A stretch of DNA of 64,000 nucleotides, from positions 98,267,531 to 98,331,530 of the forward strand of contig CM076851.1 of NCBI GenBank assembly GCA_039519185.1. Reading direction: 5' to 3'. Of the stretch, positions 20,780 through 32,655 are shown piece after piece. A model generated the notes under the pieces. The model saw only the letters and a program-made list of their open reading frames with translations. It made no database searches and was not told the DNA's origin. Source of the stretch: Astragalus membranaceus. Lineage: Eukaryota > Streptophyta > Magnoliopsida > Fabales > Fabaceae. Both the position numbers and the translations under genes were made by a program. Position 1 is the first letter of the stretch. Each line of letters opens with the position of its first letter.

Positions 20780-23230
20780 CTTCAAATGTCTTCAACCTCG
20801 ATTCTGACCATGTCCACTTGTGGGAAGCCTAGGAGTTGGCATGAATGTCATCATCACATTCTGACTAGGATTAGGCATAGCAACCATAAGTCTTAGAAAA
20901 GTTCCTCTAATAGGAGGTGGCATGACTCCAAATGGCATAGGTGCAGGAGCAAATGTTACCTGACCAAATCCATATGGAATTACAATGTCAGTAGCATTTG
21001 GTGTTTGAAGGGTATGATCTCTTCAACTTTGTTGTCTGTGAAGGGTTCTCAGTACTGTCCTTCCTTCTCTGTTTCTTAGGTCTCCTTAGGCGCCTCTTAA
21101 GTGGTGCAGGTGTTGGCCTATCATATTGAGTTGGTTCCCAATATTCTTCACCTTATGTTGGCCTGATGAGATGCTCATATGTGGCATTGTATGATCCCAA
21201 TGTGAGCCACCCATGAAAAAAATCCTCAGGCTTTCTTACCTGATGTGCAATGCATGCAATAGCATGTTCACATGGTATATTAAAAAACAAGTAGGAAAAC
21301 CAGAATTGTTACTATTAACCAGAAACTGCAGTAAAACATTGGAAAAGTAAATTGTTAAACCAGAATTGACAATTATCTATAAACCAGAATTGTTGCTATT
21401 AACCAGAATTGTTATCTATAAACATCGGAAAAGTAAATTATTAAACCAGAAACTGCAGTAAAGCTAGAAACTTATCTATAAACCAGAAAATTGTTAAACC
21501 AGAAAATTGTTAAACCAGAAAATTGTTGATAAATACCTGTTAGCTGCTAGAACCTACAGGTGCATGTTTGTGCCTCTACGTCAACATTTACATTGACTTT
21601 CAGTTGCAATATACTTCATACTTCCTATCTCCAGTCCATTGTGGTGTCCATTTGTTACTTTCAATCTTCAACTTGTCCAACTTAGAGTGTTGCACTGCAC
21701 AAAGTTTACCCCATCACCTTAACAACTTCAGTTTGTTATCAGACATTGTCCTCATGATATAACATCTAATCTCCTCAGCCAATGTCAAAATGGGCTTCGC
21801 CCTATACTTTAAGATACTTGCATTAAATCCTTCACACACAATGTTGGTAATGTTGTCTGTCTTGCACTCAGTGCTGAAATATGCTTTGGTCCAAGCCTCC
21901 TTAGGCTGCTTAACTAAATAACTCCAAGCCTTCTAATTTTTCACTTTCAACCTTTCCATGACAGCATTGAACTGAGCAGGTGTTGTTGCCCTTGCACAAT
22001 GCCACACTACACCTCTCAATTCCAAGTCATTCCATTGATTAAAGAAATTCCTCCTTGAAAGATGTCACTTACTATCAGTTTGGTCCTTCAAAGAATATAA
22101 AAAAATCATAATATTACATTAATTAAAACACGTACCTTCTGCATGTCACTCATAAAATTCCACCCATGCTGCCTACAATCTCCCAAATCTTACCTCAGTA
22201 GTGTGAGAAACCACTTCCAGTTGTCTTTATTCGCAACTTCCACAATTGCATAAGCAATACAGAAATTGTGGTTGTTTGCATCTTGTCCAACGACAGTAAG
22301 AAGTTGTCCCCCATAATAACCCTTTAAAAAACAACCATCTAGACCAATGAATGGTCTACACCCAACCTTGAAGCCTAACTTACAGGCTTCTAAACAAACA
22401 TAGAAACGTTGAAATTGTGGTGGAGCATTGGGAATGGGAATACAATCAATCTTAGCTGTTGATCCCGGGTTACTCCTAAGTAACTCATGAGCATAGTCCC
22501 AAATCTTTGCATATTGTTCTTTAACATCACCTTCCACCAACTTTCTTGCATCTTTCAAAGATCTAAATAGCTTGGTCTCATCAATATGCACTCCAAAATT
22601 CTTCTTTAAGTACTCAAATGCCTGTACATATGTGATTGTTGGATGCTCCATAATCTTTGCCTTAAGTTTTTTGTCTTTGCTTGGCTGTTTTTGAACACTC
22701 TACAGCATGAGTGTTCACTTTTAAAGGTTTTGATCAGGTAACTTTTAGTCCTTTTGCTCCAAGAGCAAAAAATCTCCCATTCACAATCTTTTTCCTTGCA
22801 CTTAGCTCTACACCTTTCAATATCATTCTTCACCCAATTAATTTCCCTTCCTAAGTGAATTGTGTAGTCTCTAACCGCTTCCTTAAACAATTCACGGTTT
22901 TCAAATTCCATCCCCAACTCTAGGTGAACTTGACCAAAGTTTGAATTTGGATTAAATATTGGGAAAACTTCCTTCCCATCATCTGTACTAATTGGTGTCT
23001 TCAACTCCTCTAAGTGCCATAAGTCATTGTCTGAATGCTCATCATATTCAGGTTGTACACTTGGCAGTGCTCTTTTTTTACTAAAGGATTCTAGATAGAC
23101 ATCATCCAAGTAGTATTCATCTTCCTCACTAAAATATAAAGGCCAGTAACTGGGATCACCCTCACCCTCACTATCATCATCACTGCCATCACCCTCTTCA
23201 GTGTATTGCGTAAAATGAACTTATATGTAA
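20780..23230 (-). pseudogene. MuDR/MULE transposase, decayed
   Basis: On the minus strand, an acidic N-terminus (about 23200-23095, GDPSYWPLYFSEEDEYYLDD) leads to a MuDR DNA-binding domain (about 22960-22670) with FENRELFKEAVRDYTIHLGR and CKEKDCEWEIFCSW. A frame change near 22610-22650 enters the MULE catalytic region (22651-22190), with CRPFIGLDGCFLKGYYGGQL and DANNHNFCIAYAIVEVANKD. Further down the homology continues with in-frame stops (ARATTPAQFNAVMERLK near 21980; KTDNITNIVCEGFNASILKY near 21840). A SWIM-type zinc-finger remnant (CEHAIACIAHQ) lies near 21260. It would excise and insert the element. This copy is dead. Confidence 0.85.
21285..21530. repeat. Degenerate AAACCAGAATTGTTA repeats
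   Basis: The word AAACCAGAA(T)TTGTTA recurs about eight times with irregular spacing, apparently an intron or insertion between the catalytic and SWIM parts of the transposase. Scattered further copies occur from 20520. Confidence 0.55.
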
Positions 23231-23560
23231 CCATTGAAGTGAAAAATGATGAAGCTTTTGCTAAATTTCGAACGGGTATTGCGTAAAATACCTTAACAAT
23301 GACGATGATGGAAGAAGAGCGACAATGATGGAAGAAGAAGCAATGATGATGGAAGAAGAGAGCGACGATGATGATGGTGAGCGACGATGATGATGGAAGA
23401 ACGAAGAAGAGCGACAGAGCGTTTTGTTCTTCTCTCGGGGTTTTGTGGTCCCTTTGTGTTTTCTGTTTCACGTTCTAAGACCCTTTGCATTCTTCACACT
23501 TTCTTTTGTTTTATTTTATTATTTATTTAAATTTTTTTTTAATAAGCCAACTAACATTAA

Positions 23561-23757
23561 AAAGCCACATCAGCAGATAAATGTGGCACTAAACGTGCCA
23601 CATCAGTCAAATTGACAGATTTAATGATGTCCATTAACGTGAGGGACGAACGTGATGGACGGAATAGACATTGAGGGACTTTTTTGCATTTTCACTCAAA
23701 TGAGGGACCAAATTGACATTGAGATACACTTTGAGGGACCAAATTGGCTATTTACCC
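23561..23757 (-). repeat. Right TIR of the MULE
   Basis: Reverse complement starts GGGTAAATAGCCAATTTGG and matches the left TIR over its length with scattered differences. Confidence 0.9.
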
Positions 23758-23766
23758 TTAATTTAA

Positions 23767-24820
23767 TATAACCGATTGCAACATCCCAATATATATTTTG
23801 GAAATTACTCCCCATACCTTCTAATGTGGTGCTATCTTAGCACACTATCTTCTTGAGATTTGATTGAATGGATCCTGTGCTTAGATCACTCAAGAAGATT
23901 CATTAGAACACTAATGAATCAAAAAACTCAAACACTTATCAAAAATGTATGTTTCCATCAAAACTCATTATAGGAATTTTTGCTCAAGACATTCAAGAGC
24001 ATGTTAAAAAAAATTACTTCCAACCTAATCTATGAAACTTAAACTAGAAAAGTAGATTACCAACAGTCCCTCCCCAACATAACAATTCATGAAAAAGGAA
24101 TTCTCTCCAGACACGATGATCTTCAATGATGACCACAAATTCCCTCAGCCTAGTTGGGGTGCTAGGGATACATGGATTGAATTGCGCCACAAAATCTGAG
24201 ATACCTTTCGATCTAGTGGCCTAACCAATGAAGTAGTTAGCAAGATCTTGGTCGGTCGAACGAGCATAGAGAGAAGTGGTCATTTAGGTACCCTGCACAC
24301 CTCCAAGTGAAAGAACGCCGATAAGCATCATCCACTGCTGAAGCAATTTACCACCCTTCCTCATTAGATACTATGCCGCCTCCAGAGAGACGAATCCCCT
24401 ATTGGAGGCGTGTGATGTAGATAAAGAAGAGGCTAAAATCCATGGAAGGAGATAAAGAAGAGGAAAATAATGACAACACAAAGCCTAAGTATAACCGCTA
24501 TTTATACACGAACAAAGAAGAGGTAGGTGAAAACACATTCAAACCAACATTAACGGCATTAAGAAAAATGAGGAGCCGTTAAATTTTTTGGGAGAAAACC
24601 AGGTGGGCGGTGCGAGCATCTTAAATGAAAGGGTGTTATTTCAATCAACGATAAATGCGCAATAATACATAGGAAATCACCACAGAGCGCCACCGAGAAG
24701 GACTTTGAATCCCTCACGAATGACTGCCTCAAAATTTGTGCAGTTTTTCAAATACTGACTGACACGTGTCACAATTTGATTGGTTTGTTTTTTTTATATA
24801 TTTTTTATTATATTATTAAT
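23767..24820. other. Intergenic, no gene recognised
   Basis: About 1 kb without a recognisable protein. A TATA-like CGTGTATAAATAGCGG lies on the minus strand at about 24503-24518, so it may hold the promoter part of an old LTR. Nothing more can be supported. Confidence 0.35.
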
Positions 24821-24921
24821 TTTGTGGTTGTGGTGGTGGTGTCGTGGGTGGTTGTGGTGGTTGTGTGGTGGTGGTGTGGTGGTGTGGTGGAAGAAGGCGG
24901 AGAGAAGGGAAAGGGGAAATC

Positions 24922-24975
<54 letters not shown>

Positions 24976-25117
24976 GCAAGAGGAGAGGAAGAGGAGCTCC
25001 GGTGGTGGTTGTGTGGTGGTGGCTTAGGGTTTGTAGGTGAGAGAGAGAGAGAGTAGAGGAAGAGGAAGGGGAGAGTAGGTCGTAGGTTGGTTGTGTGGTG
25101 GTGATGGTGGTGGTGGT
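24821..25117 (+). repeat. GGT-rich and (GA)n microsatellite
   Basis: GTGGTGGT-type repeats flank a (GA) run of about 46 bp at 24926-24967. The Tekay element at 25118 inserted inside this tract; the same GTGGTGG repeat resumes at 38032. Confidence 0.85.
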
Positions 25118-28046
25118 TGTAACACCCCATTCTACCCGGCTATTATTTGTAAGAATCAGAGTTTCAAAATTTCATTTCAATGGAATGCTACACCTAACTT
25201 TAATCTAACAACGACAAAATCAGCATGAGCGTTCATTACATCTATATAATACGCAACACCCTTAAATGGGATGGAATACTCAAGAATTCATCAATAAAAT
25301 CCACACACTAGAAAATGGATGTCTCGCAGCGGAAAATAACATAATCTCAAAAGTGCCGAACAACAGCCTCATCTAAATCATTAAATCAATGCATATAAAA
25401 ATTCAACAGCAAATGAATAACACTAGAATCCTAAGCCCACCCCCTAGGTGTCACGTATAAGAGCAGACCGACTCGGGAATGAAAGGAGTAAGCCTTCACT
25501 CAGGGCTACCTGTGGTAAACAACAACAGAAGGGTGAGTCTCAACTACATAATAAAGACTATAATAAGAAGTATATTTTATCATAGTATCACACTCGTACA
25601 ATCGCACAGTAGCATAGTTCACACAACCAACAACTCACATGCTTATCATAAGGATGTATGCAATACAGTTATGCATGTGGTACCATTTTCCCAGACCGCA
25701 GCCTCATCATCATAATATCAAACTCAGACCGCAGCCTTATCATCACAATATAGAACTCAGACCGCAGCCTTATCATCACAATATAAACTCAGACCGCAGC
25801 CTTATGTATGCATGAGACTCCATGACAAAGATCACAATTACAATTCTTAACGACACAGTCCATACATCATATATCACCTATTTATTAGTCTTATTTGTAG
25901 CCCCCACGGCCTCATCATCAATCAACTCATTTATTATCTCCTCTCAATCACGTCTCTATGACTAAACTCAACTAGAGGACTAGAACCTCTCACAAGGGCC
26001 TAAAACACCACTTAGGACCAAACTAGCACTTAGTGACCAATCTGTCACCTAGGAACCAAAATAGCACAAAATTTGTGCTTAGACCTCACAGCACACTCCT
26101 AGGCGCCACAAACATAGTCAAAACAACACCCTCTAGGACAATTTCAAAACGGTGCGTGAAAAACTGGAACCACTCTAGCCAAAACGTTTTAAATCAAATT
26201 TGGTCACATGAATACAAAATTTGGCTCGGAAAAATATGCTTAGAAATCGACTTGCACTCAAAGCCCCCTTTACACAAGCTAAAACTATGCCCCATAGGAC
26301 CATTTCAAAACGACGCGTGCAAAACTGAAAATTCTTTAGCGAAAGTGCTTAAAATACAATTTGGTCAGATGAATACAAAATTTGGCTCGGGAAAATATGT
26401 TCAGAAACTGATTTGCACGCAAAGCCCCCTTTTCACCAGCTAAAACTATGCCCAATAGGACCATTTCAAAACAACGCGTGCAAAACTGAAAATTCTTTAG
26501 CCAAAGTGCTTAAAATACAATTTGGTCAGGTGAATACAAAATTTGGCTCGGGAAAATATGTTCAGAAACTGATTTGCACGCAAAGCCCCCTTTACACAAG
26601 CTAAAACTATGCCCAATAGGACCATTTCAAAACAACGCGTGAAAAACTGATAATTCTTTAGCCAAAGTGCTTAAAATACAATTTGGTCAGGTGAATACAA
26701 AATTTGGCTCGGGAAAATATGTTCAGAAACTGATTTGCACGCAAAGCCCCCTTTACACAAGCTAAAACTATGCCCAATAGGACCATTTCAAAACAACGCG
26801 TGCAAAACTGAAAATTCTTTAGCCAAAGTGCTTAAAATACAATTTGGTCAGGTGAATACAAAATTTGGCTCGGGAAAATATGTTCAGAAACTGATTTGCA
26901 CGCAAAGCCCCCTTTACACAAGCTAAAACTATGCCCAATAGGACCATTTCAAAACAACGCGTGCAAAACTGAAAATTCTTTAGCCAAAGTGCTTAAAATA
27001 CAATTTGGGCAGGTGAATACAAAATTTGGCTCGGGAAAATATGTTCAGAAACTGATTTTTACCCAAAAACACCCTTTGTGCGCCATGTCTAGACATAGGC
27101 AGCACCTTGGCGCCACTCCAGCAACCAGAACAGTGCCCAGGCAGCAAACAACATACAACACAAGCCACTGCTACAGTACACAGGGCGCCATTTCCCTAGG
27201 CACTTGGCGCCCCATGCGTCCCAACACCCACAAAACCTCAAATTCCCAATTTCTTTTCCAAATCAAATCACAACAACAATCATAAAACATGTTAAACTCA
27301 TACCAACAACTTCAATTTCACACTTATACATTAAGAACACATCAAGACACAAATTCGAGGTATGAAACCCTAACCTTAGCATAGGAAATCGATTTCATCA
27401 TACAATTCATCAAATTCAACCAATCCAAACAATCAAACAATTATCAAATAACATCAAATGAGACCCTATGATCTACATACAACCTATTATACTCTCTATT
27501 ATAGAGTGAGACTCCCCTAACCTTGATTATGCCGAAAATAGAGCTCTTTCCACCGAAGCACCGACAAACCACCGCAACAAGGAATCTTCTCCTTCTTCTT
27601 TCCTCTCTCACGATTCGCGTCCTCTCTCTCTCTCTCTCTCTTGGACCATCACGAATTGATCAACAATAGAAAGGGTTAGGAAACCGAAAACTTAAACACT
27701 TGAAAGAGAAGGAAAATCGAATAAGAAAAGGACTAGGAACTCTTACCTAGGATCAAGATGAACGAAACCCTAACCTTAGCTTGAGATCGCCTTTTTCTTT
27801 CTCTTCTCCTCTCCTTCGATTTCTTTCTCTCTTTTGGCACAATTGAGGCGAAACCTAGACCCCCAGCGCCTAAGGAGCGCCTAAGCCAACGGGCTTGGGC
27901 TTCTTGGGCCATTACTAGCAGTTCCGGTATTTCCAACGCCATCCCCTTCAATTAAATAAAATGCTCTATTATAATTTAATCAAAAATTAGTGCAACACTT
28001 TAAATAATTTAATCAATTACTTAATTAAATCATTTAGGGTGTTACA
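25118..28046 (-). repeat. 3' LTR of Tekay element 2
   Basis: Plus-strand ends are TGTAACACCCC and AGGGTGTTACA. It contains a 161-bp tandem repeat (26111-27077) and a polypyrimidine CT run near 27617-27641. Every position matches the other LTR at an offset of 9985 bp with no indels noticed. Confidence 0.93.
26111..27077. repeat. 161-bp tandem repeat in the LTR, about six copies
   Basis: Units start near 26111, 26272, 26433, 26594, 26755 and 26916. The first is most diverged; the last four are nearly identical. Each holds CTAAAACTATGCCCAATAGG and AAATTTGGCTCGGGAAAATA. The period is not a multiple of three, so short open frames in it are not genes. Confidence 0.9.
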
Positions 28047-28048
28047 AC

Positions 28049-28061
28049 TCTCCCCCACTTA
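28049..28061 (-). promoter_or_regulatory. Polypurine tract of Tekay element 2
   Basis: The minus strand reads AAGTGGGGGAGAG just before the 3' LTR start. Confidence 0.75.
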
Positions 28062-30123
28062 GGAAATTTCGTCCTCGAAATTCATACCTGAGTCAAATAG
28101 CTCTGGATAGGATTCCCGCATCCTACTCTCCAGCTCCCAAGTCATGTTCTCACCAGTAGGTCCCAACCACACCACCTTTACTAAAGCAATGTTTTTCCCC
28201 CTCAGCACCTTCACTTCTCTATCATCAATCCTCACTGGCATAGTCTCCACAGTGAGATTATCTCGCACCTCAACATTATCCATATGAATCACATGAGACG
28301 GGTCCGGAATATACTTCCGAAGTTGCGACACGTGAAATACGTCGTGCAAATTCGAAAGGTTAGGCGGTAAAGCCACCCTATAAGCAACCTTTCCAACCCT
28401 CTCGGTGATCTGGTACGGTCCAATAAATCTAGGAGTCAACTTCTTTGCTTTCAGTGCACGCCAAACACCAGCCATAGGCGTGACCCTCAAGAAAACATGC
28501 TCCCCAGCCTGAAATTCCAAGTCTTTTCTCCTTCTATCATGGTAACTCTTTTGCCGACTTTGAGACTCTTTCATTTTCTCCCTGATCATTTTTATCTTCT
28601 CTGTAGTCTCTCTCACCAATTCAGGTCCAAGAACAACACTCTCGCCAGACTCATGCCAACACAAAGGAGTTCTACACCTCCGCCCATACAGTGCCTCGTA
28701 AGGAGCCATCCCTATACTCGAATGGTAGCTGTTGTTGTAAGTAAACTCAATCAACGGAAGAGGTGTATCCCACGCACCTCCCTGCTCCAAAACACACGAT
28801 CTCAATAAGTCCTCCAACGACTGAATGGTTCTCTCTGTCTGCCCATCAGTCTGAGGATGATAGGCTGAACTCAACCTCAATCTGGACCCCAATGCCTCCT
28901 GCAAGCTCCCCCAAAACTCCGAAGTAAACCTCGGATCTCTGTCAGATACAATACTCTTCGGGACACCATGCAACTTCACAATCACCTGGATATATATCTC
29001 GGCTAATCTCGATACCGGATACGTGATGTTGATAGGAAGGAAGTGAGCAGACTTCGTCAACCTATCCACGATCACCCAAATAGAATCAAATCCCCGAACG
29101 GTTCTTGGTAACCCAGTCACAAAATCCATGGAAATGCTATCCCATTTCCATTCCGGAACATCTAAAGGTTGCATCAACCCCGCAGGCTTCTGGTGCTCAA
29201 CCTTTGACTTCTGGCAAGTCAAACAGGCATACACAAATTGTGCCACATCTTTCTTCATACCAGGCCACCAGAATAACTTCTTCAAGTCATGATACATCTT
29301 TGTAGCCCCTGGATGAATACTCAGCTTGCTCCTATGACTCTCCTCAAGGATCATCTTCTTCATCTCATTATCATCGGGAACACAAATCCTATCTCTGAAT
29401 CTCAACACACCTTGGGAATCCAACCTGAAATCTCCATCCACATCCTGATCACCCGCAACCAATAAGTCAACCAGCTTCACATCTAATTTCTGGGCGTCTC
29501 TGACACTAACCAAGAAGTCATTACCAATCCTCAGCATACCCAGCTTAACACTCTGCGGTGTCACTTCACAAACCAGACTCATATCACGGAATTGCTCAAT
29601 CAACTCCAACTCTTTTACCATCATTGCTGACATATGCAAAGTCTTTCGACTTAAAGCATCCGCCACGACATTAGCTTTGCCGGGGTGATAGTTTAAGCCA
29701 AAATCATAGTCTTTCAGCAGCTCTAACCAACGCCTCTGCCTCATATTCAGCTCCTTCTGATCAAACAAGTATTTCAAACTCTTGTGGTCGCTGAATACCT
29801 CGAATCTAGTGCCATACAAATAGTGCCTCCAAATCTTCAGCACAAACACAATAGCAGCCAATTCCAAATCATGAGTAGGATAGTTCTTCTCATGTGTCCG
29901 CAACTGTCTGGACGCATAAGCAACTACCTTCCCATCCTGCATCAATACGCCTCCCAAGCCCATTTTGGAAGCATCACAATATACCACAAACGGTTGATCC
30001 GGCACGGGCAACACTAACACCGGAGATGTTGTCAATCTCCTCTTCAACTCTTGGAAGCTCTCTTCACACTTAGCATCCCACACAAAAACTCTCCCCTTAC
30101 ACGTCAATTGAGTCAACGGAAGG
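28059..30123 (-). pseudogene. Tekay element 2 pol, second part: RNase H, integrase, chromodomain
   Basis: The open frame holds RNase H (VVYCDASKMGLGGVLMQDGK, THDLELAAIVFVLKIW, FSDHKSLKYLFDQ), integrase zinc site (HRSKLSIHPGATKMY ... CLTCQKSK), DDE core (SMDFVTGLP, SDRDPRFTSEFW, GQTERTIQSLEDL), the GPY-like C-terminal domain (PRFIGPYQITERVGKVAYR) and a chromodomain-like end (VKVVWLGPTGENMTWELE). Its stop is before the polypurine tract. It is the direct continuation of the segment at 32656-34976: with the solo LTR and one 5-bp duplication discounted, the two parts are in the same frame. It is called a pseudogene only because of that insertion. Confidence 0.93.
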
Positions 30124-30128
30124 GCTAG

Positions 30129-32655
30129 TGTAACACCCCTTTCTACCCGTCACTTTGTTTATAAAAATCAGAGTTTGAAAAATCTCGTTCATAGGAAATG
30201 TTACACATACTCAAATCAAACGTCGCTTATCAAACTTTAAAAACAGTTTAACTCAAATTCATACGTCCACGTAGCACATCACAATATCAAAAACTCAAGC
30301 CTCATGGTTAACGTCACTTATAACACTCCTCATAACACAATCAACTACGCAGCGGAAATTAGTAAAACATAACCAAATAGTCCACATGGACATAATAATC
30401 AAAAATCATTAATAAAGGCCGAGTTCGTTATCCCCCCTGAGTGCTACGTATCAGAGCATGACGACTCGACTCGAAAAGTGAAGCTAATACCTTCACTGGG
30501 AATCACCTGCACGTTACCAACACGGGGGTAACATTCAAACAGGAAAGGGTGAGCATCATTTCAGTCTATATAATAGAAAATATGATGAGCACTAAGCATA
30601 GGCTACACACTAGAATAATCAGCATCCAATACACAAGACATCCACATCACAGTCATCATTCACATCATGTACAAAAACTCATCTCATGTCATATAGGTTT
30701 ATGAAGTGCAACCCACTCGCGGGTATATGCATGAAGGTACCTTTTCACAAAACGTCGCTTGGCCACTCAGGCCTCATCATCACTTAGCCACTCAGGCCTC
30801 AAAACATCACTGGGTTTTATGCATATGGGCATGAGACTCTATGACATGCACCACTCACAATACACAAGTACACAATTACTCAAATCACAGCCAACAACGT
30901 GACCCATCACTTACCTGTTTGCTCGCACGGAGCACAGCACCTGTCAAATTCATAATCATCATACAACATCACTAGGCCACTTAGACCTTAACATCACTTA
31001 GCCACTCAGGCCCCAATTGTCACTTACACATAAACATCATTTAACTCAAACATTAGCCACTGAGGGCAAAAACGTCATTTGACTAACCACCAAGGGCATC
31101 CTCGTCATTTACACATCATTATCATTAACTTTGGCCACTAGGGGCAAAACAGTCATTTTGACACTACCGTGTTTAAAACTGTTGTTTATACACCAAAAGG
31201 GATTTTTAAAGAGTTCCACGTCATTTTTCAATGTCACTGGGACGACCACCGGGGACAGCCACTTGGGCGCCCACAAACAGTCAGAAAATAACAATTTTTC
31301 ATTTTAAAAATTGAACCCACAAATAGACAACGTAAAAAGCTTCATGACACTTTTCGAATCGTTCAAAACGGACGTCTGAGTCAAAAGTTATGATAAAAAG
31401 AAGTTTGGGAAAAATTAGACAATGTTCTGAAAATTGGCGCCTTAGGCGCCCAGGCAACACAGGCACCCAGCGCCCAGGCGCGCACAACACAACGCAACAC
31501 AGCGCCACAGGCGCCCAGCGCCCAGGCGCGCACAACGCGCAACACAGACACAACACGGGCGCCCAGCGCCCAGGGAACAACAACGCGCGCACAGCGCAAC
31601 ACGAACAAGACACGGGCGCCTAGCGCCCAGGCGCAAAACGCAACACGCACGCCCCAGGCGCCCAGCGCCCAGGCGCGCCAGACACGCACAGAGCACACTC
31701 CATCAGGCGCCTAGCGCCCTGCACAGGCACCCAGCGCCCAGAAAAACAGCAACACGCCCAGAATTTGTTCAACACTTTTTTTAACACTAAAAATTGGTTT
31801 TTCTTGACAACTTGAAATTATAAAAACTCAACATTTTCCAGCCACCAAAAATACACTTAATTTTAATTAATTCCTCAAAAATTCAATTGAGCATTGTCTT
31901 CCCTATCCCCTTGGCGCCCTAGGCGCCTATACACCATCCACCCAATTTTGCGAACAACACAAGCAACATCCAACACAATTTCAGTTTCATGCTCAATTCG
32001 AATGTCACAATTCACCAACACAAACGCATACATATCAAGAATTTCAGTCTCATGATTAATCCCACTTCGCATACACACATACATATAATGGCCAATACCA
32101 ACAAAGCATCAAGAACATCAAGAATCATGCATACATCAATTCGCATACATCTATATATAAAATCCAACATCAACAATGCATCAAGAACTCTATTCTAACC
32201 CTAGATCTAGGACTCATCATATGAATGTATTAGATAGAGTGATAGAGCTCCCCTAACCTTTTCAAGAAGAAATCGATGCCTAGGATGCAGTCACCTACAG
32301 ATCCACAGCAACAACGGAGATCCCCTCTTCTTTGCTCTTCGAATTCCTCTCCTCCTTCTTCTCTTGGCCGCCTCCTTCCTCTCTCTCTATCTCACGCTCT
32401 TTCTTTCTTTCTTTCTTTTGATTTCGCAAAATGCCACAAACCCTAGCCCCCTACCAACTAACCACTTCGCCTATATTGTGGATCATGGGCTTGGGCTTTC
32501 CACTTAAGCCCAAGTCATGCAAGTGGCGCCTCCACTCCCTCCTAATACCACCAAAATAAATAAAACTCTAATTAATCGAATTACATCAAATAATTTAATT
32601 TAAATCCCCAATTATTTAATTAAATAAATTAATTAAATAATTTTAGGGTGTTACA
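30129..32655 (-). mobile_element. Solo LTR of a Tekay-family element inside pol
   Basis: Plus-strand ends are TGTAACACCCC (30129) and AGGGTGTTACA (32655). Flanks are GCTAG (30124-30128) and ACTAG (32656-32660), a 4/5 target duplication. No internal coding region remains, so two LTRs have recombined to one. It contains a block of GGCGCC-type palindromes (31437-31740) like the LTRs of elements 1 and 3, and its left end resembles them (TTTCTACCCG). It disrupts pol between RT (RRFIEGFSKL) and RNase H (TQLTCKGRVFVW). Confidence 0.92.
31437..31740. repeat. GCGCC-rich palindrome block in the solo LTR
   Basis: Repeats of GGCGCCCAGCGCCCAGGCGC alternate with ACAACGCAACAC-type spacers. The open frames across it, rich in cysteine, alanine and arginine, are products of the repeat. 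Confidence 0.8.

Larger units (their letters stand above)
19353..23757 (-). mobile_element. Mutator-like element (MULE) with transposase remnant and GRF zinc-finger gene
   Basis: The ends are inverted repeats of 197 bp (19353-19549 and 23561-23757) starting GGGTAAATAG. Flanks are TTAGTTTAA (19344-19352) and TTAATTTAA (23758-23766), a 9-bp target duplication with one mismatch, which is the Mutator hallmark. Inside are a decayed MuDR/MULE transposase on the minus strand and a separate two-exon gene on the plus strand near the left TIR. Total length is 4405 bp. Confidence 0.9.

Noticed and set aside
22190..23109. Active MULE transposase
   Set aside because: A frame change near 22610-22650 and in-frame stops in the C-terminal half (for example near 21930 and 21720) rule out a full product.
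24780..25130. Arginine/glutamate-rich and serine/leucine-rich frames
   Set aside because: They come from the (GA)n and GGT microsatellite.
26033..27285. Repeated 63-residue open frames and CRISPR-like regular spacing
   Set aside because: This is a 161-bp tandem repeat in a plant LTR, with no unique spacers and a period that is not a multiple of three.
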